DNA of 59,067 nt from an uncultured Chloroflexota bacterium (GTDB lineage: Bacteria; Chloroflexota; UBA11872; UBA12225): positions 3,005 to 62,071 of the forward strand of contig CADCTC010000063.1 in the NCBI GenBank assembly GCA_902805635.1, in the 5' to 3' direction. Position numbers and translations under genes: made by a program. A model generated the notes under the pieces. It was not told the DNA's origin and searched no databases. It saw only the letters and a list, made by a program, of their open reading frames with translations. Position 1 is the first letter of the stretch; every line of letters begins with the position of its first letter. Below, piece by piece: positions 43,312-52,740 of the stretch.

Positions 43312-43725
43312 CTACGGTACGTCGAGCGTGAACTGCATATTCATGGGCTTGCCGCTGTTGCCCGTGCTGGTCGCAAGCACCTTGAGCGTACCCATCGGCC
43401 CGGTGCTGATCTTGGCGCGCGTCGGGAAGCCAGATCCAAAGATGTCGTTCGGGACGGTCACGGACATCTTCACCAGTGTGCCCTTGCCTCCATCGACGGG
43501 CTGCACGGTGTAGCTCACGCGCGACAGCAGGATGGCGGGCTGGTGCTGGAGCCCCTGCGCGCCGTTGGTGTTGAAGACGGGCACGAGGTTGCCGGCCGGG
43601 GTGGTGATCACCACCAGTGGGTCGGTGTCGCACCAATCGTCGCTGGCGAGGGCGGCCGGGGCCGTGGCACCCAACAGGAACAAGGCCATCACTGTCGCTG
43701 TCAGCACTGCACGAAAGCGGCTCAT
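43312..43725 (-). CDS. Small secreted protein, 137 aa
   Basis: ATG at 43725 follows AGGAGAACG. An N-terminal signal peptide (RFRAVLTATVMALFLLGATAPAALA) is followed by a mature region of about 110 residues with two Cys-free strand-rich halves: TDPLVVITTPAGNLVPVF, ILLSRVSYTVQPVDGGKG and VKMSVTVPNDIFGSGFPTR. It looks like a small beta-sandwich. No family recognised, and its neighbours do not suggest a role. Confidence 0.7.
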   Translation of the reverse strand: MSRFRAVLTATVMALFLLGATAPAALASDDWCDTDPLVVITTPAGNLVPVFNTNGAQGLQHQPAILLSRVSYTVQPVDGGKGTLVKMSVTVPNDIFGSGFPTRAKISTGPMGTLKVLATSTGNSGKPMNMQFTLDVP

Positions 43726-43964
43726 CGTTCTCCTCTGCACCTGCCCGCTGTGTTCCGGTCCGATGTGTCGTGCCGGATGGGTGGCGCTCTCTACTCCTTC
43801 ATTGTGTGCCCTGTATCAGGAGAGCACGTGCAGGGCATGTGGAGAAGTTGTGGAGGTTGTCACGACAGTAACCTAAACGTAATCCAGCCGTAATGGCGTG
43901 TGTGAGATCGACTACAGCGGCAACGTGCGGCCGGCGCTACGGTAGGTTCAAGGCAGTCGAGCCG

Positions 43965-44441
43965 ATGGACAAACCAGCGACGGAAGACTACACGCCTCAC
44001 CGCTGCACGGTCGTGCCCGCCCGCGGCGCCGGCGGCTTCCCGGGCATCTCCACGCAGAGCACTGGGGCGGAAAGGATGAGCCTGCGGGTGCTCACCTTTG
44101 GCGGCGCGGGGACGGACGCGACAGCGCGGGAGCAGGCGGACGCCGAGTCGGGGGCGCACCTGCACGAGCGCCACGAGATGGCGCTCTACGTCGTCTCCGG
44201 CACCCTCGCTGCGCGCTACGGGGACTGGCTGCAGGAGAGCGCGATCGCCCGCGCGGGGGAGCTGGTGCACATCCCGGCCGGTGTGCCCCACACGCTGGAG
44301 AGCCTTAGCGGCACGCAGCCATGCGTCGTGGTGGTGGCGTGTACCGATCCGCGCGAGCAGCCGGAGTGCGTGCCGCTGCCGGAGCTCGACGCGCGAGAGA
44401 CGCCAAGAGACGCCTCCCGCGACGCCCGCAACGCCGCCTGA
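43965..44441 (+). CDS. Cupin-domain protein
   Basis: ATG at 43965 gives 158 aa. The metal-binding pattern GAHLHERHEMALYVVSGTLA supplies His, His and Glu, and AGELVHIPAGVPHTLESLSG supplies the second motif with its His. It ends with a polar, Arg/Asp-rich tail. Stand-alone cupins of this size act as small sugar-binding, isomerase or regulatory proteins, and the function here is not determined. It is 15 bp upstream of a sensor kinase gene, so it could be a ligand-sensing partner. Confidence 0.85.
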   Translation: MDKPATEDYTPHRCTVVPARGAGGFPGISTQSTGAERMSLRVLTFGGAGTDATAREQADAESGAHLHERHEMALYVVSGTLAARYGDWLQESAIARAGELVHIPAGVPHTLESLSGTQPCVVVVACTDPREQPECVPLPELDARETPRDASRDARNAA

Positions 44442-44456
44442 CACACTCTCTGGCCA

Positions 44457-45800
44457 ATGGCCACCGCGGCTGAATATCCCGATGCGCTGGAGCCGGTCGA
44501 CCGGATCGAGTTCGAGCGGCTGCTGCAGTGGCTGCGTCTGAGCTTCCTGGCGTCGCCACTCTTTGTGGTTGCTTCGTTTGGGCTGCCGGCGGCGCCGTTC
44601 GCCGCACTGATCGCCGCCGCTACCGCCGGTTCTTATGGCGTGCTGTGGCTGCTGCTCAAGCGCTTCCCGGCGACGCTGCTGCGGCTCCAGCTGGGCATGC
44701 GGCTGCTGGACTGCGCGCTGGTGTATGGCGTGCTGGTGAGCTACCACAGCTTCCTCGGCAACGCGTTCTACGACTCGGTCTACCTGCTGTTCGTGGTCGC
44801 CGCCGCCGCCACGCATGGGCGGCGGGGCGCGCTGGTGGTGTCATGCGCCGCGGGTGGTGCGGTGCTGATCGGCCGGCTGCAGCTGATCGGTGCGGGGGTG
44901 ATGCCATTTCAGGTGCGCCACGTCACCGACGGCTTCTACTACGCGCTGTTCTTCGCGGTGACCGGGATGGCGGTTGCGTACCTGATGCGTCGCAGCGCGG
45001 AGGCGGTGGAGCGCCGAGAGCGCGCCTGGCGGGCGGACATCGCGGAGCGCAACGCTTCGCTGCAGCAGCTGACCGAGCGGCTGAGCGGCGCGAACGCTGC
45101 GCTGGCGGAGACTGCTAACCAGCTCGCTTCCACCAACAAGGAGCTGGAGGCGTTCTCCTACTCGGTCTCGCACGACCTGCGCGCGCCGCTGCGCAGCATC
45201 GACGGGTTCAGCCGGATCGTGGAGCAACGCTACGCCGACCGGATGGACGAGCAGGGCGTGAACTACCTCCAGCGCGTGCGGGCCGCCAGCCGGCGCATGG
45301 GGCAGCTGATCGACGACTTGCTGAGCCTCTCACGCCTCACCCGGGCGGACCTGCGCAAAGAGCCGGTTGACTTGAGCGCGCTGGCCGCGGGCATCGTCGC
45401 CGATCTCCAGGAACGCTTCCCGGAACGGCGCGTGGGGGTGAGCATCGCCCCCGACTTGCGGGCGGACTGCGATCCACGCTTGATGCGCGTGGCGCTAGAG
45501 AACCTGCTGGGGAACGCCTGGAAGTTCACCGGCAAGACGGCCGAGCCGTGTGTGGAGATCGGCAAGACCGATGGTGCGGACGGACGGCCGGTCTTTTACG
45601 TCAGGGACAACGGCGCCGGGTTCGACATGACCTACGCGGACAAGCTGTTCGGCGCATTCCAGCGCCTGCACGGCATGACCGAGTTCGAGGGCACCGGCAT
45701 CGGCCTAGCGACGGTGCAGCGCATCGTTCACCGCCACGGCGGCAGGGTGTGGGCCGAGGGCGAGGTGGACCGCGGGGCAACCTTCTTCTTTACTTTGTAG
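44457..45800 (+). CDS. Membrane sensor histidine kinase
   Basis: The 447-aa protein has five or six membrane helices in residues 20-180 ([87 protein letters not shown]) with no extracellular sensor domain. A coiled coil leads to HisKA with the phosphoacceptor in [20 protein letters not shown]. HATPase motifs are [21 protein letters not shown] and [15 protein letters not shown]. The [11 protein letters not shown] form is typical of the phytochrome-like kinase group. No response-regulator gene is adjacent, so it may feed the regulators encoded at 37,961-40,426. Confidence 0.9.
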   Translation: MATAAEYPDALEPVDRIEFERLLQWLRLSFLASPLFVVASFGLPAAPFAALIAAATAGSYGVLWLLLKRFPATLLRLQLGMRLLDCALVYGVLVSYHSFLGNAFYDSVYLLFVVAAAATHGRRGALVVSCAAGGAVLIGRLQLIGAGVMPFQVRHVTDGFYYALFFAVTGMAVAYLMRRSAEAVERRERAWRADIAERNASLQQLTERLSGANAALAETANQLASTNKELEAFSYSVSHDLRAPLRSIDGFSRIVEQRYADRMDEQGVNYLQRVRAASRRMGQLIDDLLSLSRLTRADLRKEPVDLSALAAGIVADLQERFPERRVGVSIAPDLRADCDPRLMRVALENLLGNAWKFTGKTAEPCVEIGKTDGADGRPVFYVRDNGAGFDMTYADKLFGAFQRLHGMTEFEGTGIGLATVQRIVHRHGGRVWAEGEVDRGATFFFTL

Positions 45801-45847
45801 GTGGCAGGCGGTGGCATGCGGCCGTGTATGGTGATCGGCACGACAAG

Positions 45848-47299
45848 ATGACACGCGATCCTGCTTCTAGCGCCGCGCGGCCCGACCGGCCGAACATCCT
45901 GGTCCTGATGGTGGACGAGCTCAACGTGGGAGCGATGAGGGTGTACGGCCACCCCTTTGTACAGACACCCAACCTGGACCGGCTGGCGGCAGAGGGCGTG
46001 ACGGTGGAGCGCGCGTACTGCAGCTCGCCGCTGTGTGTGCCGTCGCGCGCGGCGTTCATGACCGGGCGCCACCCGCACCAACTGGGCGTCTACGACCTGG
46101 CGTCGTCGCTCTCTTCGGAGGAGCCGACGTGGGCGCACCTGCTCAACGCCGCGGGGTACGACACGGCGCTGGCGGGCAAGATGCACTTTGTGGGGGCGGA
46201 CCAGCGCCACGGGTTCAAACAGCGGCTGGTGGAAGATTGCCATGGCGATGGCAGCCACCACGGCGTGCCCGACTGGGACGCGGCGCCGCGCACCGGCCGG
46301 CCCCGCAGCCCAAGGCTGACCGGCGCCGGCCGGGCGGGCAGGACGCGCTACACCGACTACGACGAATCGGTGCGCGACGCAGCGGTGGCGTACCTGCGCG
46401 AGCGCGCGGCGGACGCGCAGCAGCAGCCGTTCGCGCTGTGCGCCTCGTTCATCTCGCCCCACTTCCCGCTGGTGGTGGAAGAGCGGTTCTTCAACCTGTA
46501 CTGGCCGGAGCTGGCCGACCTGCCGCGTCATCCGGAACCGCCGGACCACCCCAAATACCAGCGCATCCGGCAGTTCTTCTCGCTGGAGGGGCCGTTTGAG
46601 GAGGAGGTGATCCGGCGCTGCCGGGCGGCGTACTTCGGGCTGGTCACGTTCGTGGACGAGCTGATTGGCAGCGTGCTGGCGGCGCTACGCGAGACCGGGC
46701 TGGCGGAGAACACCTTCGTGCTCTTCACCGGCGATCATGGCGAAATGCTGGGCGAACGGGGACTGTGGTGGAAGAGCTGCATGCTGGAGGGGGCGGCACG
46801 GGTGCCGCTGATCTGCTCGCTGCCGGGACGCCTGCCCGCCGGGGAGCGGCGCGCGAACGTGGCGGGGCTGGTGGACGTACTCCCCACGCTGCTGGACGTG
46901 GCGGGTGTGGCCTGCCCAGGCTTCATCGAGGGGAGCAGCCTCTTGCCGGTGCTGGAGAGTGGCAACGCCGCGTGGAAGGACGAGGCGCTGGTGGAGTTCC
47001 TGGCGCACACAGCGCGCCACCCGGAGGCGGCGCTGATCCGCAAGACCGATGGCGCGACGCGCAAGCTGATCTACGGCCTGCACGAGGAAGCGCAGCTGTA
47101 CGACCTGGATGCTGACCCGGACGAGCTGGTGAACCTGGCGCGGCTGCCTGCCCACCACTCAGAGCTGCGTGACATGGAGCGGGAGCTGCTGTCGCGCTGG
47201 CCCGCCGAGGCGCTGGACCACGCCGTGCGGCGCAGCCAGCAGCGCCGGCGCTACGTAGCGGCGGGGACGGAGTCCACGTTGACCGAACTGGAGACGTAG
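45848..47299 (+). CDS. Type I sulfatase, intact
   Basis: The 483-aa protein opens with RPNILVLMVDELNVGAMRVY, supplying the metal-binding Asp residues. It has the formylglycine motif LCVPSRAAFMTGRHP with Cys63. LAGKMHFVG, FTGDHGEMLGERGLWWK and DVLPTLLDVAG complete the active site, and LYDLDADPDELVNLARLP marks the C-terminal subdomain. There is no signal peptide, so it would act in the cytoplasm. The motif predicts hydrolysis of a sulfate ester after Cys maturation, and choline-sulfatase-like members fit the size. It ends one base into the start of the APH-type gene, so the two are cotranscribed. Confidence 0.92.
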   Translation: MTRDPASSAARPDRPNILVLMVDELNVGAMRVYGHPFVQTPNLDRLAAEGVTVERAYCSSPLCVPSRAAFMTGRHPHQLGVYDLASSLSSEEPTWAHLLNAAGYDTALAGKMHFVGADQRHGFKQRLVEDCHGDGSHHGVPDWDAAPRTGRPRSPRLTGAGRAGRTRYTDYDESVRDAAVAYLRERAADAQQQPFALCASFISPHFPLVVEERFFNLYWPELADLPRHPEPPDHPKYQRIRQFFSLEGPFEEEVIRRCRAAYFGLVTFVDELIGSVLAALRETGLAENTFVLFTGDHGEMLGERGLWWKSCMLEGAARVPLICSLPGRLPAGERRANVAGLVDVLPTLLDVAGVACPGFIEGSSLLPVLESGNAAWKDEALVEFLAHTARHPEAALIRKTDGATRKLIYGLHEEAQLYDLDADPDELVNLARLPAHHSELRDMERELLSRWPAEALDHAVRRSQQRRRYVAAGTESTLTELET

Positions 47300-48777
47300 T
47301 GCCCGGCTGGCACACATCCACCACGGCGCTGGTGGTGGAAACGCAGACCGGAAGGGATACGCGTGTCCTGGTGGTGCTGGCGGCCGGTAGTGAAAGCGGA
47401 GGTGTCCCACAGCACGAGGCGTGGGAGCTGCCACGATGGACCGTGGAGCGACGACGCAACTACGAGGAGGCGTGGCGGCTGGTGGCGGAGGCGCGCGACC
47501 GGCTGGGAATGGACGTGGTGCTGCTGCGCTACCTGGAGGTACAGGATGAGGAAGCAGAGCGGCTCCACACGGGGACGGTGCTGCTGGAGGCGGTAGTCGG
47601 TGCGGGGATGGCCGGGCTGCCGTTAGGCCAGCCATGCCAATCGAGTGATCCGGCTCAACCGGGTGGATCAGGTGGTCCGGTGGGGGCGAGGTGGGTAGCG
47701 CGGGAGGAGCTGAGGAGGCTCACCGCGCGCGAACCGGCGCAGTGGGCGTTGGTGGAGGGTGTGCTGCAGGAGCTGAAGAGCGGAGTGGCGCCGCCCAGGC
47801 GCGTGCCGTGGGCGCAGCCGGGGTGGTTCGCGCAGGCGTCCGGCTGGATGGCGGACCGCCTCGAGGGCATCGGTCGGAGGGCGAGCGGCGCGGTAGAGCA
47901 GCGCCGCAACTGGTGCCTGTCCTGCGTGCTGAGGGCGCCTACCGCAGCGGGCAACGTCTACCTCAAGGCGCCATCGGCGCACTTCAAGAATGAAGCGCGC
48001 ATCACGCTCGGACTGGCTGAGCGGTTCCCGGACGATGTGCCACGTGTACTCGCCGCGGACGAGGCGCGGTCATGGCTGCTGCTGGAGGACGCTGGCGACG
48101 TGATCCGGCACGCGGACACGACTCCGGACGCGCGGCTGTGGGAGCAGGCGCTGCGGCGGATAGGGGAGCTACAGCGGGCATGCGTGGGGCAGGCGGAGTG
48201 GTTGCTGGCGACCGGCTGCGCCGACCGCCGGCTGGCGCGGCTGCGCGAGCAGGTGCCGGGGCTGTTGGACGCGCCGGAAACACGCGCCGAAACCGACCCG
48301 GCGGTGCTGGCGCGGCTGCGAGCACGCGTACTGGCGCTGCAAGCAGCATGCGACGAACTGGCGGCGTGCGGCGTGCCCGAAACCCTCATCCACGGTGACC
48401 TGCACCCGGGGAACGTGGCGGTCAAGGACGGGCGGCTGACGATCTTCGATTGGACGGACGCGGCGCTGGGGCACCCGTTCCTGGACCTGCTGACGTTCCT
48501 GCCCGACAACCCGCACCCCTACGACGACCACTCGCGCCCGCGGATGTCGGACCCGGCGGCGGTGGCGAGCCGGCTGCTGGACGCATACCTCAAAGGGTGG
48601 ACCGCGTTCGCGCCGCTGGACGAGCTACGGCGCGCCGTGTCGCTGCTCGAGACGGTGGCGCGGCTGCACCACGCGCAGAGCTATCTGCAGATCATGCAGA
48701 GTGTGGAGCCGGCCGACCGCTGGCAGTTCCACGGCGACATCGCACGCTATTTAGAGGAACTGGATGGGTTGGGGTAA
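47299..48777 (+). CDS. Aminoglycoside-phosphotransferase-type kinase with a Nudix-like N-terminus
   Basis: GTG at 47299 overlaps the sulfatase stop. The C-terminal 300 residues are an APH/choline-kinase fold: VYLKAPSAHFKNEARITLGL, SWLLLEDAGDVIRHA, the catalytic loop LIHGDLHPGNVAV and the metal-binding LTIFDWTDAALGHPFLDLLTF. The first 150 residues resemble a Nudix fold (TTALVVETQTGRDTRVLVVL, WELPRWTVERRRNYEEAWRL) but lack the REUxEE box, so that domain is probably non-catalytic. The kinase would phosphorylate a small hydroxyl-containing molecule. Resistance is not implied. Confidence 0.85.
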   Translation: MPGWHTSTTALVVETQTGRDTRVLVVLAAGSESGGVPQHEAWELPRWTVERRRNYEEAWRLVAEARDRLGMDVVLLRYLEVQDEEAERLHTGTVLLEAVVGAGMAGLPLGQPCQSSDPAQPGGSGGPVGARWVAREELRRLTAREPAQWALVEGVLQELKSGVAPPRRVPWAQPGWFAQASGWMADRLEGIGRRASGAVEQRRNWCLSCVLRAPTAAGNVYLKAPSAHFKNEARITLGLAERFPDDVPRVLAADEARSWLLLEDAGDVIRHADTTPDARLWEQALRRIGELQRACVGQAEWLLATGCADRRLARLREQVPGLLDAPETRAETDPAVLARLRARVLALQAACDELAACGVPETLIHGDLHPGNVAVKDGRLTIFDWTDAALGHPFLDLLTFLPDNPHPYDDHSRPRMSDPAAVASRLLDAYLKGWTAFAPLDELRRAVSLLETVARLHHAQSYLQIMQSVEPADRWQFHGDIARYLEELDGLG

Positions 48778-48807
48778 GTGGTGGATTCAAAACGTCCATT
48801 CGCCTTG

Positions 48808-48868
48808 GGCCCTTCGACTTCGCTCAGGAGAGGCATGTTGAAGGGCGTGGTTCGACAAGCTCACCACG
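48808..48868. repeat. REP-like palindromes, copies 3 and 4
   Basis: A first hairpin pairs GCCCTTC with GAAGGGC around a TTCGACTTCGCTCAGG variant. A second has CGTGG and CCACG arms around the core TTCGACAAGCTCA (48851-48863), identical to the copies at 20,442 and 22,022. The second runs straight into the 20-bp tandem array. Confidence 0.75.
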
Positions 48869-48987
48869 AACGGGGTGGCGAGACTGAGAACGGGGTGGCG
48901 AGACTGAGAACGGGGTGGCGAGACTGAGAACGGGGTGGCGAGACTGAGAACGGGGTGGCGAGACTGAGAACGGGGTGGCGAGACTGA
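48868..48987. repeat. Six tandem copies of a 20-bp unit
   Basis: Six perfect copies of GAACGGGGTGGCGAGACTGA follow each other without spacers. The first copy begins inside the 3' arm of the REP-like palindrome, so the array seems to have grown from it. It lies between the APH-type kinase gene and the leftward dioxygenase gene and contains no open frame of note. Confidence 0.95.
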
Positions 48988-49017
48988 CTCTAAGTGCGCC
49001 GGCCAGTGGCGGGCGGG

Positions 49018-49995
49018 CTACTCGTGCTCCGGGCCTTCGGGGCGTACGGCGGGATCGTAGAGCTCGACCACTTCGCCGTCGTCGTCCACCCAGCGGCCGC
49101 AGGGGCCACCGCGCTCGCTGACGGCGAGCTCGACGGTGCTGCCGTCCATGCGCACGATGGGGTGATAGAACTTGGCGACCTGCTCGGCATGGCCGGTGAT
49201 GTAGTGGCCGATCAGCGAGCGGCGGAAGCGGTCGGTGGAGAAGTTAGGGCCGCTGCCGTGGATCAGTGATCCATTGAAGAAGAAGACGTCGCCCGGCTGC
49301 ATGATGACGGGCACCAGCTTCTTGCCCGGTGGGATGGGCACGGTGGTGTCGGTGAAGCTCTCCACCGTGTTGGCGCGCTCGGTGCACAGGATAGGGAGGT
49401 TATGCGTGCCGGGCACGACCTTCATGCAGCCGTTGTCTTCGTCGCAGGGGTCCAGCGCCAACCAAGCGGCCATGCAGGTGCCGGGCTGGACACGCAGGTA
49501 GAACTGGTCCTGGTGCATCGCCTGGCCGCGCGCGCCAGCGGGCTTGAAGTACATCATGGTCTGCACGGCGTACGGATCGACGCCGCACAGCTGGCGCAGG
49601 GCGGTGGCGATGCGCGGATCGATCATCCAGCGCAGGCTGATGTCGTCCCAGCGGTGCATGTGGATCATGCGCGGGTACTTGACCAGCGGATCGGGCTTGG
49701 GATCGACGACGGAGACCGCGCCAGCGGTGGCTTGCCCCGCCGCTGCCGGCAGCGCGACACCGGCGAAATCGCCCGCGTAGCTGCCCTCGGTCCGCAGGCG
49801 CATGTAGTGCGCACGGAGCGCATCGACCTCGGCCGCGGAGAACAGTCCTCGGGCGATGGCGAAGCCGTCGCGCTCGTAGCGCTCGAGCTCCACGGCGTCG
49901 AACACTCGCGTTACGCCGGACGGTGGGCTGAGCACCCCGGTCGCGGCGTGGACCGCTGTTGCTGTCGTCGGTGTGGTTGGTGTCACGATTGCCAT
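49018..49995 (-). CDS. Phytanoyl-CoA dioxygenase (PhyH) family protein
   Basis: ATG at 49995 follows GGGGAGA. The 325-aa protein is an Fe(II)/2-oxoglutarate dioxygenase. Ligands are His161 and Asp163 (QAMHQDQFYLR) and His246 (NGSLIHGSGPN), with an Arg-rich segment (RFRRSLIGHYI) for 2-oxoglutarate. The motif PGDVFFF marks the beta-barrel. The N-terminus starts with a Thr/Pro-rich disordered stretch and then LERYERDGFAIARGLFS. It hydroxylates an unknown small molecule. It precedes the tandem repeat and has no operon partner. Confidence 0.92.
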   Translation of the reverse strand: MAIVTPTTPTTATAVHAATGVLSPPSGVTRVFDAVELERYERDGFAIARGLFSAAEVDALRAHYMRLRTEGSYAGDFAGVALPAAAGQATAGAVSVVDPKPDPLVKYPRMIHMHRWDDISLRWMIDPRIATALRQLCGVDPYAVQTMMYFKPAGARGQAMHQDQFYLRVQPGTCMAAWLALDPCDEDNGCMKVVPGTHNLPILCTERANTVESFTDTTVPIPPGKKLVPVIMQPGDVFFFNGSLIHGSGPNFSTDRFRRSLIGHYITGHAEQVAKFYHPIVRMDGSTVELAVSERGGPCGRWVDDDGEVVELYDPAVRPEGPEHE

Positions 49996-50041
49996 GTGTA
50001 CCGTCTCCCCTGGCGCCAGTGCGATGCGTCTCCTCTCCACT

Positions 50042-50239
50042 TTACCCGGTTCGGAGAGTGACCGCGCAGGAGGGACAGACGGCGTCAGCGATCAGACCTA
50101 TGTCCGGCGCGGTCTGGCCGTGCTCCCACTTGGAGACGGCCTGGGCGCTCAGCTGCAGCGCTTCGGCCAGGTCCCGCTGGCGGAGCCCCACCTGCTCGCG
50201 GCGCTGGCGGATGCGCTCGCCAACTTCGGCAACGTTCAT
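50042..50239 (-). CDS. Short XRE-family HTH protein, probably C-truncated
   Basis: The 65-aa product starts MNVAEVGERIRQRREQVGLR and has the full HTH (LAEALQLSAQAVSKWEHGQ). It breaks off in TAPDIGLIADAVCPSCAVTL, where relatives continue with another helix. It may bind DNA as a small repressor, perhaps of the divergent or downstream gene. The short tail with two Cys could also be a natural variant. It starts 66 bp before the end of the MFS transporter gene on the same strand. Confidence 0.7.
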   Translation of the reverse strand: MNVAEVGERIRQRREQVGLRQRDLAEALQLSAQAVSKWEHGQTAPDIGLIADAVCPSCAVTLRTG

Positions 50240-50304
50240 GGGGGCATTGTGCGCCGGCCCGCAGCAGCCGTCAATGACGCGATGGTTGTATTCGCGGTGA
50301 TGTC

Positions 50305-51606
50305 TCAGGCCGCTGAAGCGACGGATCGGGTGCGCGGACGCGTCTCGGGGGCGAGCAGGGCGAAGGGGATCATGGCGGCGATGGCGATGCCGGCGGCGAC
50401 GAGCAGGGCGGACTGGGCGCCGGCCACCTGGGCAACGAAGCCGAGCAGCGCCGGCCCGATTACGTAGCCGGCATCGCCTAGCATGCGGTACATGCCCATG
50501 GTGGCGCCGTTGCGGCCGGGCGGCGCCTGGTCTGCGGCGTACGCAGACGCTGATCCGCCGAGCGCGCTGCCAATGCCCCACAGGAGGGCGCTGATGACGA
50601 AGATGGCGTAACTGGGCGCGAATGCGAAGCCGGCGAACGCGCACGCGGTGAGCAGGCAGCTGGGCACGATCACCGGCTTGCGCCCGTAGCGGTCCGCCAG
50701 CACTCCTGCGAGGGTGATAGCGGCCAGGTTGAGCATGTTGCCGATGGTGAGCGCCAGCCCGATGGCGGCTGAGTCCAGGCCGAGCCGCTCGACGCCCATC
50801 AGCGGCACGACGGAGAAGAGGGCGCCGGTGCGGGTGAACGCGTGCTGAAACGTAACCAGCGCAACACAGAGGAACCCGACGTTGGTGAGCAGCTGGCGCG
50901 TGACCCCGCGTTCAGGGGCGGAGACGCCAACAGCAGCAGTGGCGGCCATCCCGGAGATGGAGGTGTCCGACGATGTGGGTACTGCGGGCACGGTGGACGG
51001 TGCGGGACGCCGCGCGGCCGGGTCGCCGGTCTCCGGCAGCTGGGTGAGCGCGAGCAGTCCGGCCACAAGTGTGAGCGCGGCAAAAACGAAGAACGGCGCG
51101 CGTGGGCCGGCGATGACGGCGACCAGGCCGCCGATGCTGGGGCCAACGCCGACGGCGAACGCGAAGAACCCCTGATACGTGCTCATCATCCGGCCGCGGT
51201 TCTCGCGGGTGGCGACATCGGCGACGACGATCTGGGTGCCGGTGATGACGGTGGTGGAGCCAACGCCGGCGATGAAGCGAAAGATGAGCAGCTGGCTGAA
51301 GTCTCCCGCCAGTCCACACAGCAGGGAGCCCACGAAGGTCAGCGCGGTGCCGCCGAAGATGGTGCGCTTGCGGCCGAACCAGTCGGCTGCCTGGCCGACG
51401 GGGGCGGAGAACAGGAAACGGCCCAGCCCATAGACTGCCACGACCAGACCGATGGCGGCTTCGCTAACACCGAAGGTGCGCGCGTAGATGGGAGTAACCG
51501 GGACGATGATGCCGAAGCCGAGCTGGTTTACGGCGATGACCAGGCAGACCCAGAGCAGGATGCGGTTGCCGGCCAACGTGCGGCGCAGTCCTGCCAGGGA
51601 GGGCAC
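50305..51606 (-). CDS. Major facilitator superfamily transporter
   Basis: The GTG at 51606 (VPSLAGLRRTLAGNRILLW) gives 433 aa with 12 predicted helices. The loop 2-3 motif is APVGQAADWFGRKRTIFGG and the equivalent in the second half is LADRYGRKPVIV. A Ser/Thr/Pro-rich loop of about 50 residues separates the halves. The pattern RFIAGVGSTTVITG in helix 4 resembles drug-proton antiporters of the DHA1 type, and the role is probably efflux of an unknown compound. The reading frame extends upstream, but that part is basic and lacks a start context. Confidence 0.9.
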   Translation of the reverse strand: MPSLAGLRRTLAGNRILLWVCLVIAVNQLGFGIIVPVTPIYARTFGVSEAAIGLVVAVYGLGRFLFSAPVGQAADWFGRKRTIFGGTALTFVGSLLCGLAGDFSQLLIFRFIAGVGSTTVITGTQIVVADVATRENRGRMMSTYQGFFAFAVGVGPSIGGLVAVIAGPRAPFFVFAALTLVAGLLALTQLPETGDPAARRPAPSTVPAVPTSSDTSISGMAATAAVGVSAPERGVTRQLLTNVGFLCVALVTFQHAFTRTGALFSVVPLMGVERLGLDSAAIGLALTIGNMLNLAAITLAGVLADRYGRKPVIVPSCLLTACAFAGFAFAPSYAIFVISALLWGIGSALGGSASAYAADQAPPGRNGATMGMYRMLGDAGYVIGPALLGFVAQVAGAQSALLVAAGIAIAAMIPFALLAPETRPRTRSVASAA

Positions 51607-51900
51607 GGCGCGAGTGTACGCCACATGTCCCCATGCGCAGCGTGCGCAATTTGGCGTTGCCACAGCAGTCCCGCCGTCATCCCGAGCAGACAACCGAGCA
51701 CTTGCGCAGCAAGCGCGCAAGGCGTCAGGGAGCGGAGCGGCGGGGCGAGGGACCCGAGCCGCGCCACGTGGCCGACAGCCACCGATGCCGGTGAGCTGGT
51801 GCCGTCGAATTCCTCGCGGGCTCGGAATGGCGGACGTTTCGCAGTCGCGTCCTCACACCTTTCGGGCACGGCCTGCTGCTTGCTACCACCCACTCACGGA

Positions 51901-52725
51901 ATGGGCGGACTACTGAGCGGGGCGAGCTATCCGCTGCGGGCGCTGAGAGTGCTCGGCCGCACGCCGGGATTGTGGCCGTACCTGGTGGTGCCCGTGGCGG
52001 TGAACGTGGGGGTGGGGCTCCTGGTGTACGCGGCCCTGCTGTTTTCGGGACTGCGGGCGGTTGATGCGTTCGTAGTTGGGCTGCCGTCGTGGGCGGCGGG
52101 GCTGGGCATGCTGCTGCGCGCACTGCTGGTGATAGGGCTGCTGCTGCTGGTGGGGTTCGTGCTGGCACGCTTCGGCGTGGTACTCGGATCGCCGTGGTAC
52201 AGCGCGCTGTCGGCCCGACTGGAGACGCTGCGTACCGGTATGGCGCCGCCAGAGGGGGCACGCGGTCTGGGTGGGGCGCTGCGGGACGTGGGACGGTCGG
52301 CGCGGTTCGAGGCGCTGAAGCTGCTGCTGGTGGTTTCTGTGAGCTTGCTGCTGCTGGCGCTGAACATCGTGCCGGGACTTGGCACGTTGGCCGCGGGCGT
52401 AGGCTGGCTCGCGCTGGGCGCAACCGTGGCGTGCCTGGACTTCTTCGACGCGCCGCTGGAGCGCCGCCGCCTACGGTTCCGGCAGAAGCTGGAGGTGGTG
52501 CGGCGGAGCCTACCGGCAAGCGCGGGGTTCGGACTGGTGTGCTTTGTGCTGTCAGGCGTGCCGCTGCTCAACCTGCTCGCCATCCCGCTGTGCGTAGCGG
52601 CCGGCACGCTGTTCTTCTGCGACCGGCTGGCGCCGATAGTCGCGAACATCGCTCCGGAAGCGGGCGGCCCGACGGACACGGCCGAAACAGGGGGAAAGGA
52701 CGGGCGGGTGAGACACGCTCGCTGA
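51901..52725 (+). CDS. EI24/CysZ-like membrane protein
   Basis: ATG at 51901 follows TACCAC by 11 nt without a clear ribosome-binding site. The 274-aa protein begins MGGLLSGASYPLRALRVLG and has membrane segments around YLVVPVAVNVGVGLLVYAAL, GMLLRALLVIGLLLLVGFVL, LLLVVSVSLLLLALNIVPGLG and CFVLSGVPLLNLLAIPLC. A soluble patch (GSPWYSALSARLETLR) lies between the second and third. The layout and the NIVPGLG phrase match EI24-domain proteins such as CysZ, which move sulfate in some bacteria. Transport of sulfate here would fit the sulfatases and sulfite-oxidase-family gene, but this is only inference. Confidence 0.85.
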   Translation: MGGLLSGASYPLRALRVLGRTPGLWPYLVVPVAVNVGVGLLVYAALLFSGLRAVDAFVVGLPSWAAGLGMLLRALLVIGLLLLVGFVLARFGVVLGSPWYSALSARLETLRTGMAPPEGARGLGGALRDVGRSARFEALKLLLVVSVSLLLLALNIVPGLGTLAAGVGWLALGATVACLDFFDAPLERRRLRFRQKLEVVRRSLPASAGFGLVCFVLSGVPLLNLLAIPLCVAAGTLFFCDRLAPIVANIAPEAGGPTDTAETGGKDGRVRHAR

Positions 52726-52740
52726 GAAGAGAGACGCAGG

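Noticed and set aside
48868..48987. Array of six 20-bp repeats considered as a CRISPR
   Set aside because: The units abut directly with no unique spacers, and no cas gene is present, so it is a plain tandem repeat.
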